Shown: positions 17,514-25,720 of the stretch, one piece after another
Layout of the letters: the number at the start of each line of letters is the position of its first letter
Numbering within the stretch: the stretch's first letter is position 1
DNA from: JACOMS01 sp051252005
GTDB taxonomy: Bacteria > Pseudomonadota > Alphaproteobacteria > Caulobacterales > Maricaulaceae
Direction of reading: 5' to 3'
Assembly (NCBI GenBank): GCA_051252005.1
Contig: JBPOEZ010000005.1
Coordinates: 186,001-250,000, forward strand
DNA: 64,000 nucleotides
Made by a program: the position numbers and the translations under genes
Notes under the pieces: generated by a model
What the model saw: only the letters and a program-made list of their open reading frames with translations
Database searches by the model: none
Told to the model about the DNA's origin: nothing

Positions 17514-18242
17514 ATGAAAAAGTTTTTGAAATCAACGGCGGCTGCGGCGGCAAACTTATCCCTTCTTGGTCTGCCGCTTTTTGTCCTGTTTGTGCCAACG
17601 GCCCAAGCGGGTTCGGAAGACTTTATCGGAACTGTTAATATGACCGCTAATAGTTTTTGCCCCCGCGGAACGGTGGAACTGAACGGCGGTACAATGCCGA
17701 TCCAACAAAATTCTGCTTTGTTTAGTCTTATTGGCACAGCGTTTGGAGGCGATGGGCGAAATACGATGGGGCTGCCGGACATGCGCGGACGGGTCCCTGT
17801 TGCCAATGGCACAGGCCCGGGGCTGCTCCCCCGAACACGCGGAGAGCAAATGGGCTCGCAAACCATGACTATCACCTCCGCAGAGTTGCCCGCCCATATA
17901 CATCAATCTCCAGAACACACACATACTACGCCTAGTCACGGCCATGAGGGAACGATTGGCGTCAGTAGCGCGGCCCCTGATACCCATAGCCCCGTGGGCG
18001 GATCCCTGCCCACCTATCCCGTTGGTGGTCAGCAATATGCAGCGGGACAGCCCGATGGCGGCGGAGATCTGACACCTCTCGCTATTATCATAGACCCCGC
18101 CGCTCGGACCGTAAATGCTGGCGATGCATCCCAACAGGTCACGACAATGACGGGGGGTAGTGTGCCCTTTGATCACCGCGCGCCTTATATTGGTATCCGG
18201 TTTTGTATGACCACAGACGGGCCTTACCCATCGAGAAACTGA
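17514..18242 (+). CDS. Secreted tail-collar (MdpB-type) protein 3
   Basis: A 242-residue paralogue of the previous two genes. I prefer ATG 17514, which lies eight bases after GGAG, to 17508, which is too close. The signal peptide ends PTAQAG. The collar domain reads FIGTVNMTANSFCPRGTVEL, SALFSLIGTAFGGDGRNTMG and LPDMRGRVPVANG. The His-rich region is HIHQSPEHTHTTPSHGHEG and the tail is CMTTDGPYPSRN. A G-C-rich hairpin with six T follows at 18283-18310 and ends the group. Predicted location is outside the inner membrane, possibly the cell surface; function unknown. Confidence 0.85.
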   Translation: MKKFLKSTAAAAANLSLLGLPLFVLFVPTAQAGSEDFIGTVNMTANSFCPRGTVELNGGTMPIQQNSALFSLIGTAFGGDGRNTMGLPDMRGRVPVANGTGPGLLPRTRGEQMGSQTMTITSAELPAHIHQSPEHTHTTPSHGHEGTIGVSSAAPDTHSPVGGSLPTYPVGGQQYAAGQPDGGGDLTPLAIIIDPAARTVNAGDASQQVTTMTGGSVPFDHRAPYIGIRFCMTTDGPYPSRN

Positions 18243-18282
18243 TAGGTTTGCGACAGCGGCGCCACTTTTAAATGGATTGCAG

Positions 18283-18310
18283 GGCCTCCCAAACATGGGG
18301 GGTCTTTTTT
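18283..18310 (+). terminator. Rho-independent terminator after collar triplet
   Basis: GGCCTCCC pairs with GGGGGGTC around the loop AAACAT, followed at once by TTTTTT. This is a strong intrinsic terminator 40 bases after the third collar gene. Confidence 0.75.
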
Positions 18311-18406
18311 GTTCTCGCAAAAGACTTTCTTGTATTTCCTTCGCCCCACACTCGTAAAATTTCAACGATTTAAACCCCTTGTTAAACAAACCAAGGCATC
18401 AAGACG

Positions 18407-18414
18407 TTAACCAT
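18407..18414 (+). promoter_or_regulatory. CtrA half-site-like TTAACCAT
   Basis: TTAACCAT lies 31 bases before the start of the first GCSW lipoprotein and matches the half-site form reported for CtrA in Caulobacter. A TTAA-N8-TTAA, one base longer than the full CtrA box, is at 18370-18385. An eight-base match is weak on its own. Confidence 0.25.
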
Positions 18415-18444
18415 GTGCGATTCTCGCTCATTTGGAGGGTTATT

Positions 18445-19665
18445 ATGCGGCTTGCAGTCTGTGCTTTGTCAGCGGTTTTATTATCAGGGTGCTCTTGGCT
18501 TGGTGATTTCGGGTCATCAAATAGTGGCTATGTCTACAATCAAGGCGGCGGAATCTATCAGCCGCAAAAAGCAGCATCACAGCAAAGCCAAGCTTATGGC
18601 GGGTATCAGCAAAGCCAACCCCAAACATATGGCGGTTTTCCGCAACAACCTGATTTTAACGGCGGGTACACATCCGGCGGATATGGCTCGCATGTATCTA
18701 CGGCCGCTCAGCAGGCTGGAAATTACAGTTCCAAGCCGCGCATCAAAAAGCCTAAACTCCGTGGGACTCTGTCCATGGGTTTTGAGAAAAGCAATGGCGG
18801 AAATTATATTGATTACGCAAAAATTCCGACACTGAATCCAGAACTCGCTTATAATCCAACGACCTATAATGAAACCATCACGGGTCTTGCGCCTACTGAC
18901 GGCGTTCAGACATCAACCACCTATAGCGCGCTGATTGAAAATATCGACAAGCCTGACATCTCATTTGATGATGTTCATAGTACGCCTTTGCATATCCAAG
19001 CCGGGCTTGAATATATCTTGTCGCCTCATGTGACTCTTTTTGCCAATGCAGGGTACGCCTATGCTGAGGGCGAAGAGGGCGATGTTATCAAGATCAATGG
19101 GGCTTTGACCTCTGCCGTGACAGAGCAAACCTATGTTGGCGGTGCTGCCGTCGGGGCTCCAATTACAAATACAACTGTAATTCCTAATGCCGGACAGATT
19201 GCGACATTCTCTTATAACTTCTCTGATATGGAACGATTGGATGCCGAAGTTGGCGGGCGGTATTATTTCAACCCGATCGTGAAGGATCAGGCTCACCGCA
19301 CTGTTACGCCGTTTATTGGCGCGTCTGCGGGTATAGCGCATCACAATGCGCAATCTTTGACAGTCGGTCAGAGACAGGCTTTTTATCAAGAAAATTATGA
19401 CGCTTTGACGGGAACACCCGCGACAGATTACCAGCTTACTACCTATAGCGTGCCAACAGCGGCCGCGCCGACGCAAGTCTATGATAGCGGTATTGTCCCT
19501 AAAGGGTCTTTGACGGCTGGCATGGAGTGGCAGGTTACCAAAGGCACGGCTCTGGCGCTAGAAACGGGTCTCGTTTATGAGGGCGGCCGTGATTATAGCA
19601 ACGGCGCAAAAGGGGATAGCAATTTGAGCGTCCCCCTGACCCTGCGCGGTAGCTTCAACTTCTAA
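18445..19665 (+). CDS. GCSW lipoprotein with barrel-like C-terminus, copy 1
   Basis: A 406-residue predicted lipoprotein. ATG 18445 follows GGAGGG and gives MRLAVCALSAVLLSGCSW, a clear lipobox. Residues 20-115 are low-complexity and rich in Gln, Gly, Ser and Tyr (QSQAYGGYQQSQPQTYGG), of prion-like composition. From about residue 120 the chain turns into alternating beta-strand segments (LEYILSPHVTLFANAGYAYA, AEVGGRYYF, FIGASAGIAHH, GMEWQVTKGTALALETGL) and ends in LRGSFNF. A terminal Phe with alternating hydrophobic residues is the usual signal for outer-membrane barrel insertion. It has two paralogues immediately downstream (19961 and 21498). Function unknown; a surface or adhesion role is inference. 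Confidence 0.75.
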   Translation: MRLAVCALSAVLLSGCSWLGDFGSSNSGYVYNQGGGIYQPQKAASQQSQAYGGYQQSQPQTYGGFPQQPDFNGGYTSGGYGSHVSTAAQQAGNYSSKPRIKKPKLRGTLSMGFEKSNGGNYIDYAKIPTLNPELAYNPTTYNETITGLAPTDGVQTSTTYSALIENIDKPDISFDDVHSTPLHIQAGLEYILSPHVTLFANAGYAYAEGEEGDVIKINGALTSAVTEQTYVGGAAVGAPITNTTVIPNAGQIATFSYNFSDMERLDAEVGGRYYFNPIVKDQAHRTVTPFIGASAGIAHHNAQSLTVGQRQAFYQENYDALTGTPATDYQLTTYSVPTAAAPTQVYDSGIVPKGSLTAGMEWQVTKGTALALETGLVYEGGRDYSNGAKGDSNLSVPLTLRGSFNF

Positions 19666-19678
19666 ATCAAGCCTATTG

Positions 19679-19704
19679 GCGGCCTTGCATGGCCGCGAAT
19701 TTTT
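19679..19704 (+). terminator. Rho-independent terminator
   Basis: GCGGCC and GGCCGC form a 6-base stem around TTGCAT, followed by GAATTTTT. It ends transcription of the first GCSW lipoprotein gene, 13 bases after its stop. Confidence 0.7.
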
Positions 19705-19960
19705 CGTGCCCAACATTATACTCGGCGCGGCATGTGACTCTTAAGCTTTACCTTAATATGGGCATGGGTAAGTGATTCGAACGGATTGACACGAAACTCT
19801 CATTCCTAAGAGAGTTGCGTAAAATCAGAGACTTATAGCGCCGCAAACCACCACATTAACCGCTTTGTTAAGACTTTGTTCGTCATTTGAAAACCTTTTC
19901 TTAAACATAAGATGGTTAATTTAGACCAGAGACAATTGAATTATTACAAGGGAGACCGAT
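19705..19960. other. Intergenic leader region before GCSW copy 2
   Basis: No gene is seen here. It contains a hairpin (AACTCTC, loop, GAGAGTT at 19795-19816) and an AT-rich stretch with TTAA-CCGCTTTG-TTAA at 19856-19871. That is a TTAA-N8-TTAA like the one upstream of copy 1, one base longer than a CtrA box. A promoter for the second lipoprotein gene is likely in 19840-19940. GGGAGA lies before the ATG. Confidence 0.35.
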
Positions 19961-21289
19961 ATGCGTCTTGTAGCCTGCGCATTATCAACAGTATTACTTT
20001 CCGGGTGTTCCTGGTTTGGCATGGGAGGCGGCCACGGCGACTCTTATGGATACAATAATTACGGCTACGGCGGCGGCGCTGTTTATGGCGGCGGATGCGG
20101 TCAAGCGCAGCCTCAAGCCTATTACGGCGGCGTGCAATACGCGCAGCATCAATATACACTTCCAAGCTCGGGCTGTACACCCGGCCAAGGCTACAACGTG
20201 TCTCATAATGGTTATCAGCAAGGTATGGGCGGCCAGTACGGCACAGGTCAATACGCATCAGGTCAGTACGGCATGGGCGGTCAATATGCTATGGGTCAAG
20301 GCACAGCGATGTCCTCAACTGTTTCCGGGCAATCTTACAGCGGCGGTAGCGCCTACACAGGCGGTGCGTATGGCCAAACAGCGACGACTCTAACTGCGCA
20401 AGCGCCATACGGCGCGGCGGTTGGCGGCCAATATGGCGGCGGCGTTTACGGCGCAAGTGGCGGCGGATCTGTGCAAACGATTCAAGGCGCGCCAATTTAT
20501 GTAGGGCAACCTTACGCAGCTTATGGCGGCGGTTACCAAGCAGCGTCATATAATGGCGGCGGCGCATATGGTTACGGCGGCGGCAGACTGCGTGGCCCTC
20601 AAGGCGGCAATGCATGTTGCGGCGGCGGCGGATTACCGTTTGGCATTGAAGCCGGTGTGGGTACAGAATTTGGTATTGGCGGCGATATATTCGGCGGCGA
20701 AGTCTCTAAGCCTTTCATTGGCGGTCCGGGTGTTGTCTCTGATCTTGCTCCTCTAAGTTATCAGGATGCTTATAAAAACGCCGTTCATTATAATCTCGCA
20801 GCGACATACGATATTAGCCCGAACACTACGGTAATCGGTCAAGTTGGCTACTCCAAGGCTGAAGGCAAGCTTAATAAAATCGGTACCGTTAGCGACGGCG
20901 GCGGCACAACGGAAGATCTATACGCTCAGTTCAGTGATTTGGAGCAAGTCCGCCTTGAAGGTGGTCTAAGACAATATATGGGCGATGGCGGCTACACAGG
21001 TCTGCGCCCATATGTCGGTGCATCAGCGGGTTTCGTGAACACTCAGGACGTCGTGTTAACGCAGTCTTCCGCGACGTTGGTCGATCCAAACTTATTTCAG
21101 CAAACCTACATTCAAGGCGGTTGGAGCCCTACGGCTTCCGGTATTATCGGCGCTGAGTGGCAAGTTGGCGCAAGAAGTGCATTGGGTGTTGAAACAGGCA
21201 TTCGGTGGAGCGACGATTATGAGACAAACCTTAAATCTACGGACCAGTGGAGCGTCCCTCTTAAAATCCGAGGCCGTGTCTCATTTTAA
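19961..21289 (+). CDS. GCSW lipoprotein with long Gly/Tyr-rich linker, copy 2
   Basis: A 442-residue paralogue of copy 1 with the same lipobox (LLSGCSW). Residues 22-225 are a very long Gly-Tyr-Gln-Ser-rich region of short imperfect repeats such as QYGGGVYG, GQYGMGGQYAMG and YGGGYQ, encoded by runs of GGC codons. The last 215 residues are the shared beta-rich domain: GIEAGVGTEFGIGGDIFGGE, NLAATYDISPNTTVIGQVGY, VRLEGGLRQYMG, RPYVGASAGFVN, GAEWQVGARSALGVETGIRW, ending IRGRVSF. Two cysteine groups (NACCGGGG) precede the barrel. A hairpin with short T-run follows. The linker might pass through or extend from the outer membrane or the peptidoglycan; this is speculation. Confidence 0.75.
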   Translation: MRLVACALSTVLLSGCSWFGMGGGHGDSYGYNNYGYGGGAVYGGGCGQAQPQAYYGGVQYAQHQYTLPSSGCTPGQGYNVSHNGYQQGMGGQYGTGQYASGQYGMGGQYAMGQGTAMSSTVSGQSYSGGSAYTGGAYGQTATTLTAQAPYGAAVGGQYGGGVYGASGGGSVQTIQGAPIYVGQPYAAYGGGYQAASYNGGGAYGYGGGRLRGPQGGNACCGGGGLPFGIEAGVGTEFGIGGDIFGGEVSKPFIGGPGVVSDLAPLSYQDAYKNAVHYNLAATYDISPNTTVIGQVGYSKAEGKLNKIGTVSDGGGTTEDLYAQFSDLEQVRLEGGLRQYMGDGGYTGLRPYVGASAGFVNTQDVVLTQSSATLVDPNLFQQTYIQGGWSPTASGIIGAEWQVGARSALGVETGIRWSDDYETNLKSTDQWSVPLKIRGRVSF

Positions 21290-21342
21290 CGTGCCGCTGG
21301 TAAGCTTGGTTGCGCTTAAAAAATTATACTTAATTTAGTCTG

Positions 21343-21364
21343 AACTCGGCTTTGACCGAGTTTT
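21343..21364 (+). terminator. Probable terminator after GCSW copy 2
   Basis: AACTCGG and CCGAGTT form a 7-base stem around CTTTGA, followed by TT then AAC. The T-run is short, so strength is uncertain. Confidence 0.5.
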
Positions 21365-21497
21365 AACTGTTCTCGTTTATAAATTATCTTAGATAAAATA
21401 AAAAAATATAGTGAGTTGGCGCTATTATTGCATCACTATGTCTAAGACACTATTATGCGTGGCGATTGTGCCACAACGAAACAACAGGATGAAGACT

Positions 21498-22313
21498 ATG
21501 CGTTTATTGCTTTTGGGTACGGCGGCTATCGCTCTTTCCGGATGCTCTTGGTTCGGGGGCTCCAAATATCAACATCAACCCGCCGCGAAAAGTGCTTACG
21601 GTGTTTACGCAAAAAATGGTGATTGCTGTGCTCCGCTTAGCCGCTGGAATGTAGAAGGCGCTATTGGTCAAGAATTCCTCGTAGGCGGCGACATTTTTAC
21701 GGGTGATAAAATTCATGTGGTTCCTGGCAATGCAGCCGCAAACCAGAAAATGGAAGATGTCTACGATAACGGCATGCGTTATGAACTTGGCGGATCTTAC
21801 GCGCTTAACCCTAACCGCAAACTGACTTTGATGGGTTCTTATGCGAATGCGGAAGGTAATGATGTTACTGTCGGCGTCTATGGTGGTAATGCGCTAACAG
21901 GCCGTGTCAGTGATTATGAGCGTTTCGGCGTTGAAGCTGGCCTTCGTCAGTATTTCAATCCTACCCCTGCGCCATTGTTCCGCTCTGTTCGCCCTTATGT
22001 TGAGGCCAAAGTCGGTGCGACTAATGTTAAAGACATTACGCTCGAAAACGCTCAGCTAGGCGGCGCTGTTGAAAATGGCGGTACGATCGGTCTCTACGAA
22101 GGCGGATGGGTTCCATCAGCCGCGGGTATGGTCGGTATCGAAGCGCCTGTGTTTAAACGCGCAACCCTCGCTCTTGAATCTGGGATCCGTTACACGGGCC
22201 AAATTGAGAATGACACAACTTACTTTAACGGCGCGCACCCGCTCTCTGGCGTAAACCGTGATAGCAAAAGCTTTACGGTTCCTGTGATGCTTCGCGGCCG
22301 TTACCGCTTCTAG
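21498..22313 (+). CDS. GCSW lipoprotein with short linker, copy 3
   Basis: A 271-residue paralogue of the two preceding genes. ATG 21498 follows AGGA at the right distance and gives MRLLLLGTAAIALSGCSW, aligned with the other copies. The low-complexity linker is almost absent (about 25 residues, with CC in NGDCCAP). The beta-rich domain is complete: VEGAIGQEFLVGGDIFTGD, YELGGSYALNPNRKLTLMGSY, FGVEAGLRQYFNP, RPYVEAKVGATN, GIEAPVFKRATLALESGIRY, ending LRGRYRF. It therefore shows the minimal unit of this family: lipid anchor plus barrel-like domain. A strong terminator follows. Confidence 0.78.
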   Translation: MRLLLLGTAAIALSGCSWFGGSKYQHQPAAKSAYGVYAKNGDCCAPLSRWNVEGAIGQEFLVGGDIFTGDKIHVVPGNAAANQKMEDVYDNGMRYELGGSYALNPNRKLTLMGSYANAEGNDVTVGVYGGNALTGRVSDYERFGVEAGLRQYFNPTPAPLFRSVRPYVEAKVGATNVKDITLENAQLGGAVENGGTIGLYEGGWVPSAAGMVGIEAPVFKRATLALESGIRYTGQIENDTTYFNGAHPLSGVNRDSKSFTVPVMLRGRYRF

Positions 22314-22337
22314 CTCTTAACTAAAACTAAAAATAAA

Positions 22338-22369
22338 AACCCGGCGGCTTACCCCTGCTGGGTTTTTTT
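22338..22369 (+). terminator. Rho-independent terminator
   Basis: AACCCGGC pairs with GCTGGGTT (one G-T pair) around an 11-base loop and is followed by a run of T. It closes the three-gene GCSW lipoprotein group. Confidence 0.75.
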
Positions 22370-22475
22370 ATGCGTTTTCTTCTGCGCTAAAAAAGTTTTC
22401 CTATCGTTCTCCCCGATTTTGCGCGACAGTGCCGTCAGTTATGCTGAAAATAACAGCAAGCAGGGGAGAGTGGTA

Positions 22476-22754
22476 ATGAGTGATGAGACACATGTAGCGG
22501 CTCATGCTGCGGATCATAAAGCCTATTGGCGTGCGGCGAAGCGCTTGACGATCAGCCTTCTTGTGATCTGGTTTCTCGCATCATTTGGCGCAGGCATTTT
22601 GTTTCGTGAATTTTTAGATCAGTTCCATATTGGCGGCGCGCCGCTTGGCTTTTGGTTCGCGCAAAACGGCGCGATCTATGTGTTCGTCATTTTGATCATT
22701 GTCTATTGCATCCAAATGACCCGCCTTGAGAAAAAATTCGGAATCAAGGGTTAG
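22476..22754 (+). CDS. DUF4212 small subunit of a sodium/solute symporter
   Basis: A 92-residue membrane protein with two hydrophobic helices (LTISLLVIWFLASFGAGILF and GAIYVFVILIIVYCIQM). This is the DUF4212 family, always found beside a VC_2705-type sodium:solute symporter and thought to be its small subunit. ATG 22476 is preceded by GGGGAGAG. The stop is 4 bases before the ATG of the symporter gene, so the two are cotranscribed and probably coupled. Confidence 0.9.
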   Translation: MSDETHVAAHAADHKAYWRAAKRLTISLLVIWFLASFGAGILFREFLDQFHIGGAPLGFWFAQNGAIYVFVILIIVYCIQMTRLEKKFGIKG

Positions 22755-22758
22755 CCTC

Positions 22759-24513
22759 ATGGATCAAAGTTTCTGGACCTATTTTTTCGTTATCCTGACC
22801 TTCGGGATTTATATTGGTATCGCTATTTGGTCACGCGCAGGCTCCACAGAAGAGTTTTATGTCGCGGGACATGATGTTCATCCGACTATCAACGGGATGG
22901 CTACCGCCGCAGACTGGATGAGCGCTGCGAGCTTTCTGTCTATGGCAGGCCTCATTGCGTTTCTGGGGTATGGCGGTTCGGTCTATTTGATGGGCTGGAC
23001 GGGCGGCTATGTGCTGCTCGCGCTTTTGCTTGCACCCTATTTGCGAGAGTTTGGTAAGTTCACTGTGCCTGACTTTGTCGGAGACCGCTATTACTCTAAA
23101 ACGGCGCGTGTGATTGCTGTCGTCTGCGCCTTGCTGGTGTCGTTCACCTATATTGCGGGACAGATGAAAGGCGTGGGCGTCGCCTTTTCGCGCTTTCTGG
23201 AAGTTGACTTCAATGTCGGGATCGCCATCGGCAGCGCGATTGTGTTTGTCTATGCCGTCCTTGGCGGGATGAAGGGGATAACCTATACGCAGGTCGCGCA
23301 ATATGTTGTCTTGATTTTTGCCTATACGGTTCCCGCTATTTTTATCTCGATCATGATAACGGGCCATGCTGTTCCGCAGCTCGGCTTCGTAGGTAATGTC
23401 GCCGGAACTGAAACCGCGATGCTCGATAAGCTCAATACCGTGGTCACGGACTTAGGCTTTACGGAATATACATCGACGACAAAATCCACGCTCGATATAT
23501 TTTGCATCACCGCCGCTTTGATGTTCGGCACGGCGGGCCTTCCCCATGTTATCATTCGATTTTTTACGGTTGGCTCTGCCAAAGCGGCGCGCAAATCAGC
23601 AGGCTGGGCGCTGGTTTTTATTGCTTTGCTTTATACCGTCGCGCCGACCATTGGCGCGTTTGCAAGGCTCAACTTCATCGATACGGTCAACGAAGCGACT
23701 TACATAACGGACGCCGAAGACTACGCTTCCCGCGCGCAGGAGATTACCGCAGGCGGCGGCAAGCCCGTGCCGGAATGGTATAAGGCTTGGGAGAAAACGG
23801 GGCTTCTGGCGTACGAAGATATAAACGGCGACGGCGTCATGCAGTATAGAGGGCCGAACGCGCCGGACGGGATTGAAAACGAAGTCGAGCCCAACCGGGA
23901 TATTTTCGTTATGGCTAATCCCGAGATAGCGCAGCTCCCCGCATGGGTTGTTGGTCTCGTGGTCGCAGGAGGCCTAGCCGCCGCGCTTTCAACTGCCGCA
24001 GGGCTGCTAATGGTCATAAGCTCTGCTGTGTCACATGACCTTTTAAAACGCACTTTCACGCCGGATATGACAGAAAAACAGGAAATGCGGGCCGCGCGCC
24101 TTGCCGCGGCTGCGGCGGTGATATTGGCGGGTCTCATCGGGGCATTTGCCTCGTCTCTACCCTTTGTGGCGCAAGTCGTCGCGTTCGCGTTTGGGCTAGC
24201 CGCCGCGTCGCTGTTTCCTGTGATTGTCCTTGGTATATTCTGGAAACGGATGAACCGCGAGGGCGCGATCACGGCCATGCTGACGGGGCTGATTACGACT
24301 TTTTCCTACATTTATTATTTCAAGTTCTTAGGCGGAACGCCGGACAACTGGCTTTTTGGTGTCTCGCCCGAAGGCATAGGTTTTGTCTTTATGTGGCTAG
24401 CACTTTTGGCTGGCGTCATCGTATCCCTCCTAACCCCTGAGCCGCCACAAGATGTCCAAGATTTAGTTGAAGACATCCGTGTTCCCGGAACTCGCAAAAG
24501 GCGTGAGGCTTGA
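22759..24513 (+). CDS. Sodium:solute symporter, VC_2705/ActP-like
   Basis: A 584-residue inner-membrane symporter with about 13 hydrophobic helices. Seen: EEFYVAGHDVHPTINGMATAADWMSAASF, which is the SSS-family GR.x3-F-N-T-like entry; YIAGQMKGVGVAF; GMKGITYTQVAQYVVL; and a C-terminal group ending in cytoplasmic charged residues. It most resembles the acetate/lactate/pyruvate-type symporters of the VC_2705 family. Between helices near residues 320-390 is an inserted hydrophilic loop with an EF-hand-like stretch DINGDGVMQY (residues 354-363). The start is ATG 22759. Substrate is not decided by sequence; small monocarboxylates are likely. Confidence 0.9.
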   Translation: MDQSFWTYFFVILTFGIYIGIAIWSRAGSTEEFYVAGHDVHPTINGMATAADWMSAASFLSMAGLIAFLGYGGSVYLMGWTGGYVLLALLLAPYLREFGKFTVPDFVGDRYYSKTARVIAVVCALLVSFTYIAGQMKGVGVAFSRFLEVDFNVGIAIGSAIVFVYAVLGGMKGITYTQVAQYVVLIFAYTVPAIFISIMITGHAVPQLGFVGNVAGTETAMLDKLNTVVTDLGFTEYTSTTKSTLDIFCITAALMFGTAGLPHVIIRFFTVGSAKAARKSAGWALVFIALLYTVAPTIGAFARLNFIDTVNEATYITDAEDYASRAQEITAGGGKPVPEWYKAWEKTGLLAYEDINGDGVMQYRGPNAPDGIENEVEPNRDIFVMANPEIAQLPAWVVGLVVAGGLAAALSTAAGLLMVISSAVSHDLLKRTFTPDMTEKQEMRAARLAAAAAVILAGLIGAFASSLPFVAQVVAFAFGLAAASLFPVIVLGIFWKRMNREGAITAMLTGLITTFSYIYYFKFLGGTPDNWLFGVSPEGIGFVFMWLALLAGVIVSLLTPEPPQDVQDLVEDIRVPGTRKRREA

Positions 24514-24601
24514 AGCCGCCGCGATTTCCCGTCTTTTTAAGAGACACGTGTTTCCCTATTTGATAAGGTCTGCTCCCCTGAAAGGACACTCTTGATAAAC
24601 T

Positions 24602-25645
24602 ATGACATCTCTGCACGCCCTTATTAAAGCCCTCCCGAAAGCGGAACTGCATTTGCATATTGAAGGCAGTCTTGAGCCTGAGAAAATGTTTGAATTGGCC
24701 CGCCGAAATAATGTGTCATTGCCCTATGCGAATGTCGCAGAAATTCGCAAGGCCTACGCGTTCGGGAATTTGCAAGAATTTCTGGATCTTTATTATGCGG
24801 GCATGTCTGTGCTTCAGACAAAACAGGATTTTTATGATCTGACCTATGCCTATCTTGCCCGTGTACACCAAGATAATTGTCGGCATGTCGAGATATTTTT
24901 TGACCCGCAAGGACATACAGAACGCGGTATTGATTTTTCTGACGTCATCGAAGGAATCTTAGACGCGCTCACGCAGGGTGAGTCCGATTTTGATATTTCC
25001 TCACATCTAATTTTGTCATTTTTGCGCCACCTTTCGGAAGCGGATGCTTTTGAAACGTTGGCGCAAGCGGAGCCTTATTATGACCGAATATTGGGCGTGG
25101 GACTGGATTCGTCTGAGCTTGGTCATCCGCCGTCTAAGTTTGCGCGAGTGTTCGCGAAGGCCGGCGAGCTGGGGCTGAAACGCTTTGCCCATGCCGGAGA
25201 GGAAGGCCCGCCTGAATATGTCCATGAAGCCTTGGACGTGCTTAAGGTTGACCGCATTGACCATGGTAACCGCGCCCTCGAAGATGAGGCGTTGATCAAA
25301 AGGCTAGCGGAAAACGGAACCGTTCTCACGGTTTGCCCGCTTTCAAATCTCAAGCTTTGTGTCGTTGACGATTTGAAAAATCACCCCTTGAAAATCATGT
25401 TGCGCCGCGGTCTTGCCGCCACAATCAATTCGGATGACCCGTCATATTTTGGCGGGTACCTTAATGATAATTACATTCAGACGGCAGACGCGCTTGATCT
25501 GACCGAGGCAGAGATTGTACAGCTCGCCCGCAACAGCTTCGAAGGCGCTTATCTTACCCCGAAGAGAAAGACAGCTTTGCAGGCGGAACTTGCAAGCGTT
25601 TTGGAAGCCCTCGGAGTTGCCCCCTCCTACAATGGCGAACTCTAA
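24602..25645 (+). CDS. Adenine deaminase (adenosine deaminase family)
   Basis: A 347-residue TIM-barrel deaminase. The metal site opens with KAELHLHIEGSLEPE, followed by IFFDPQGHTERG, FAHAGEEGPPEY with the third His and catalytic Glu, and SDDPSYFGGY with the zinc Asp. The Ser-Leu-Glu-Pro and HAGEEGPPEY forms and the sequence VGLDSSELGHPPSKF match bacterial and fungal adenine deaminases better than true adenosine deaminases, so adenine to hypoxanthine is the likely reaction, in purine salvage. It is preceded by the symporter, but a shared role is not evident. AAAGGA lies 14 bases before the ATG, which is long. Confidence 0.87.
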   Translation: MTSLHALIKALPKAELHLHIEGSLEPEKMFELARRNNVSLPYANVAEIRKAYAFGNLQEFLDLYYAGMSVLQTKQDFYDLTYAYLARVHQDNCRHVEIFFDPQGHTERGIDFSDVIEGILDALTQGESDFDISSHLILSFLRHLSEADAFETLAQAEPYYDRILGVGLDSSELGHPPSKFARVFAKAGELGLKRFAHAGEEGPPEYVHEALDVLKVDRIDHGNRALEDEALIKRLAENGTVLTVCPLSNLKLCVVDDLKNHPLKIMLRRGLAATINSDDPSYFGGYLNDNYIQTADALDLTEAEIVQLARNSFEGAYLTPKRKTALQAELASVLEALGVAPSYNGEL

Positions 25646-25720
25646 GGTGGTTTCGGTGCGTTGTAAGGTACAGTGCTCTAAATTAAACTAGGTTTTTGAA
25701 AAAAGAGGTCCTGCCCTGCG

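Noticed and set aside
15944..18242. Prophage remnant as an explanation for the tail-collar genes
   Set aside because: All three have export signals, are intact, and lack any other phage gene, integrase or attachment site nearby.
20020..20640. Dense short repeats in GCSW copy 2, looking at first like a CRISPR or tandem DNA repeat
   Set aside because: They are imperfect GGC-rich repeats in one open reading frame that code for Gly/Tyr-rich protein; there are no equal spacers or constant repeat units.
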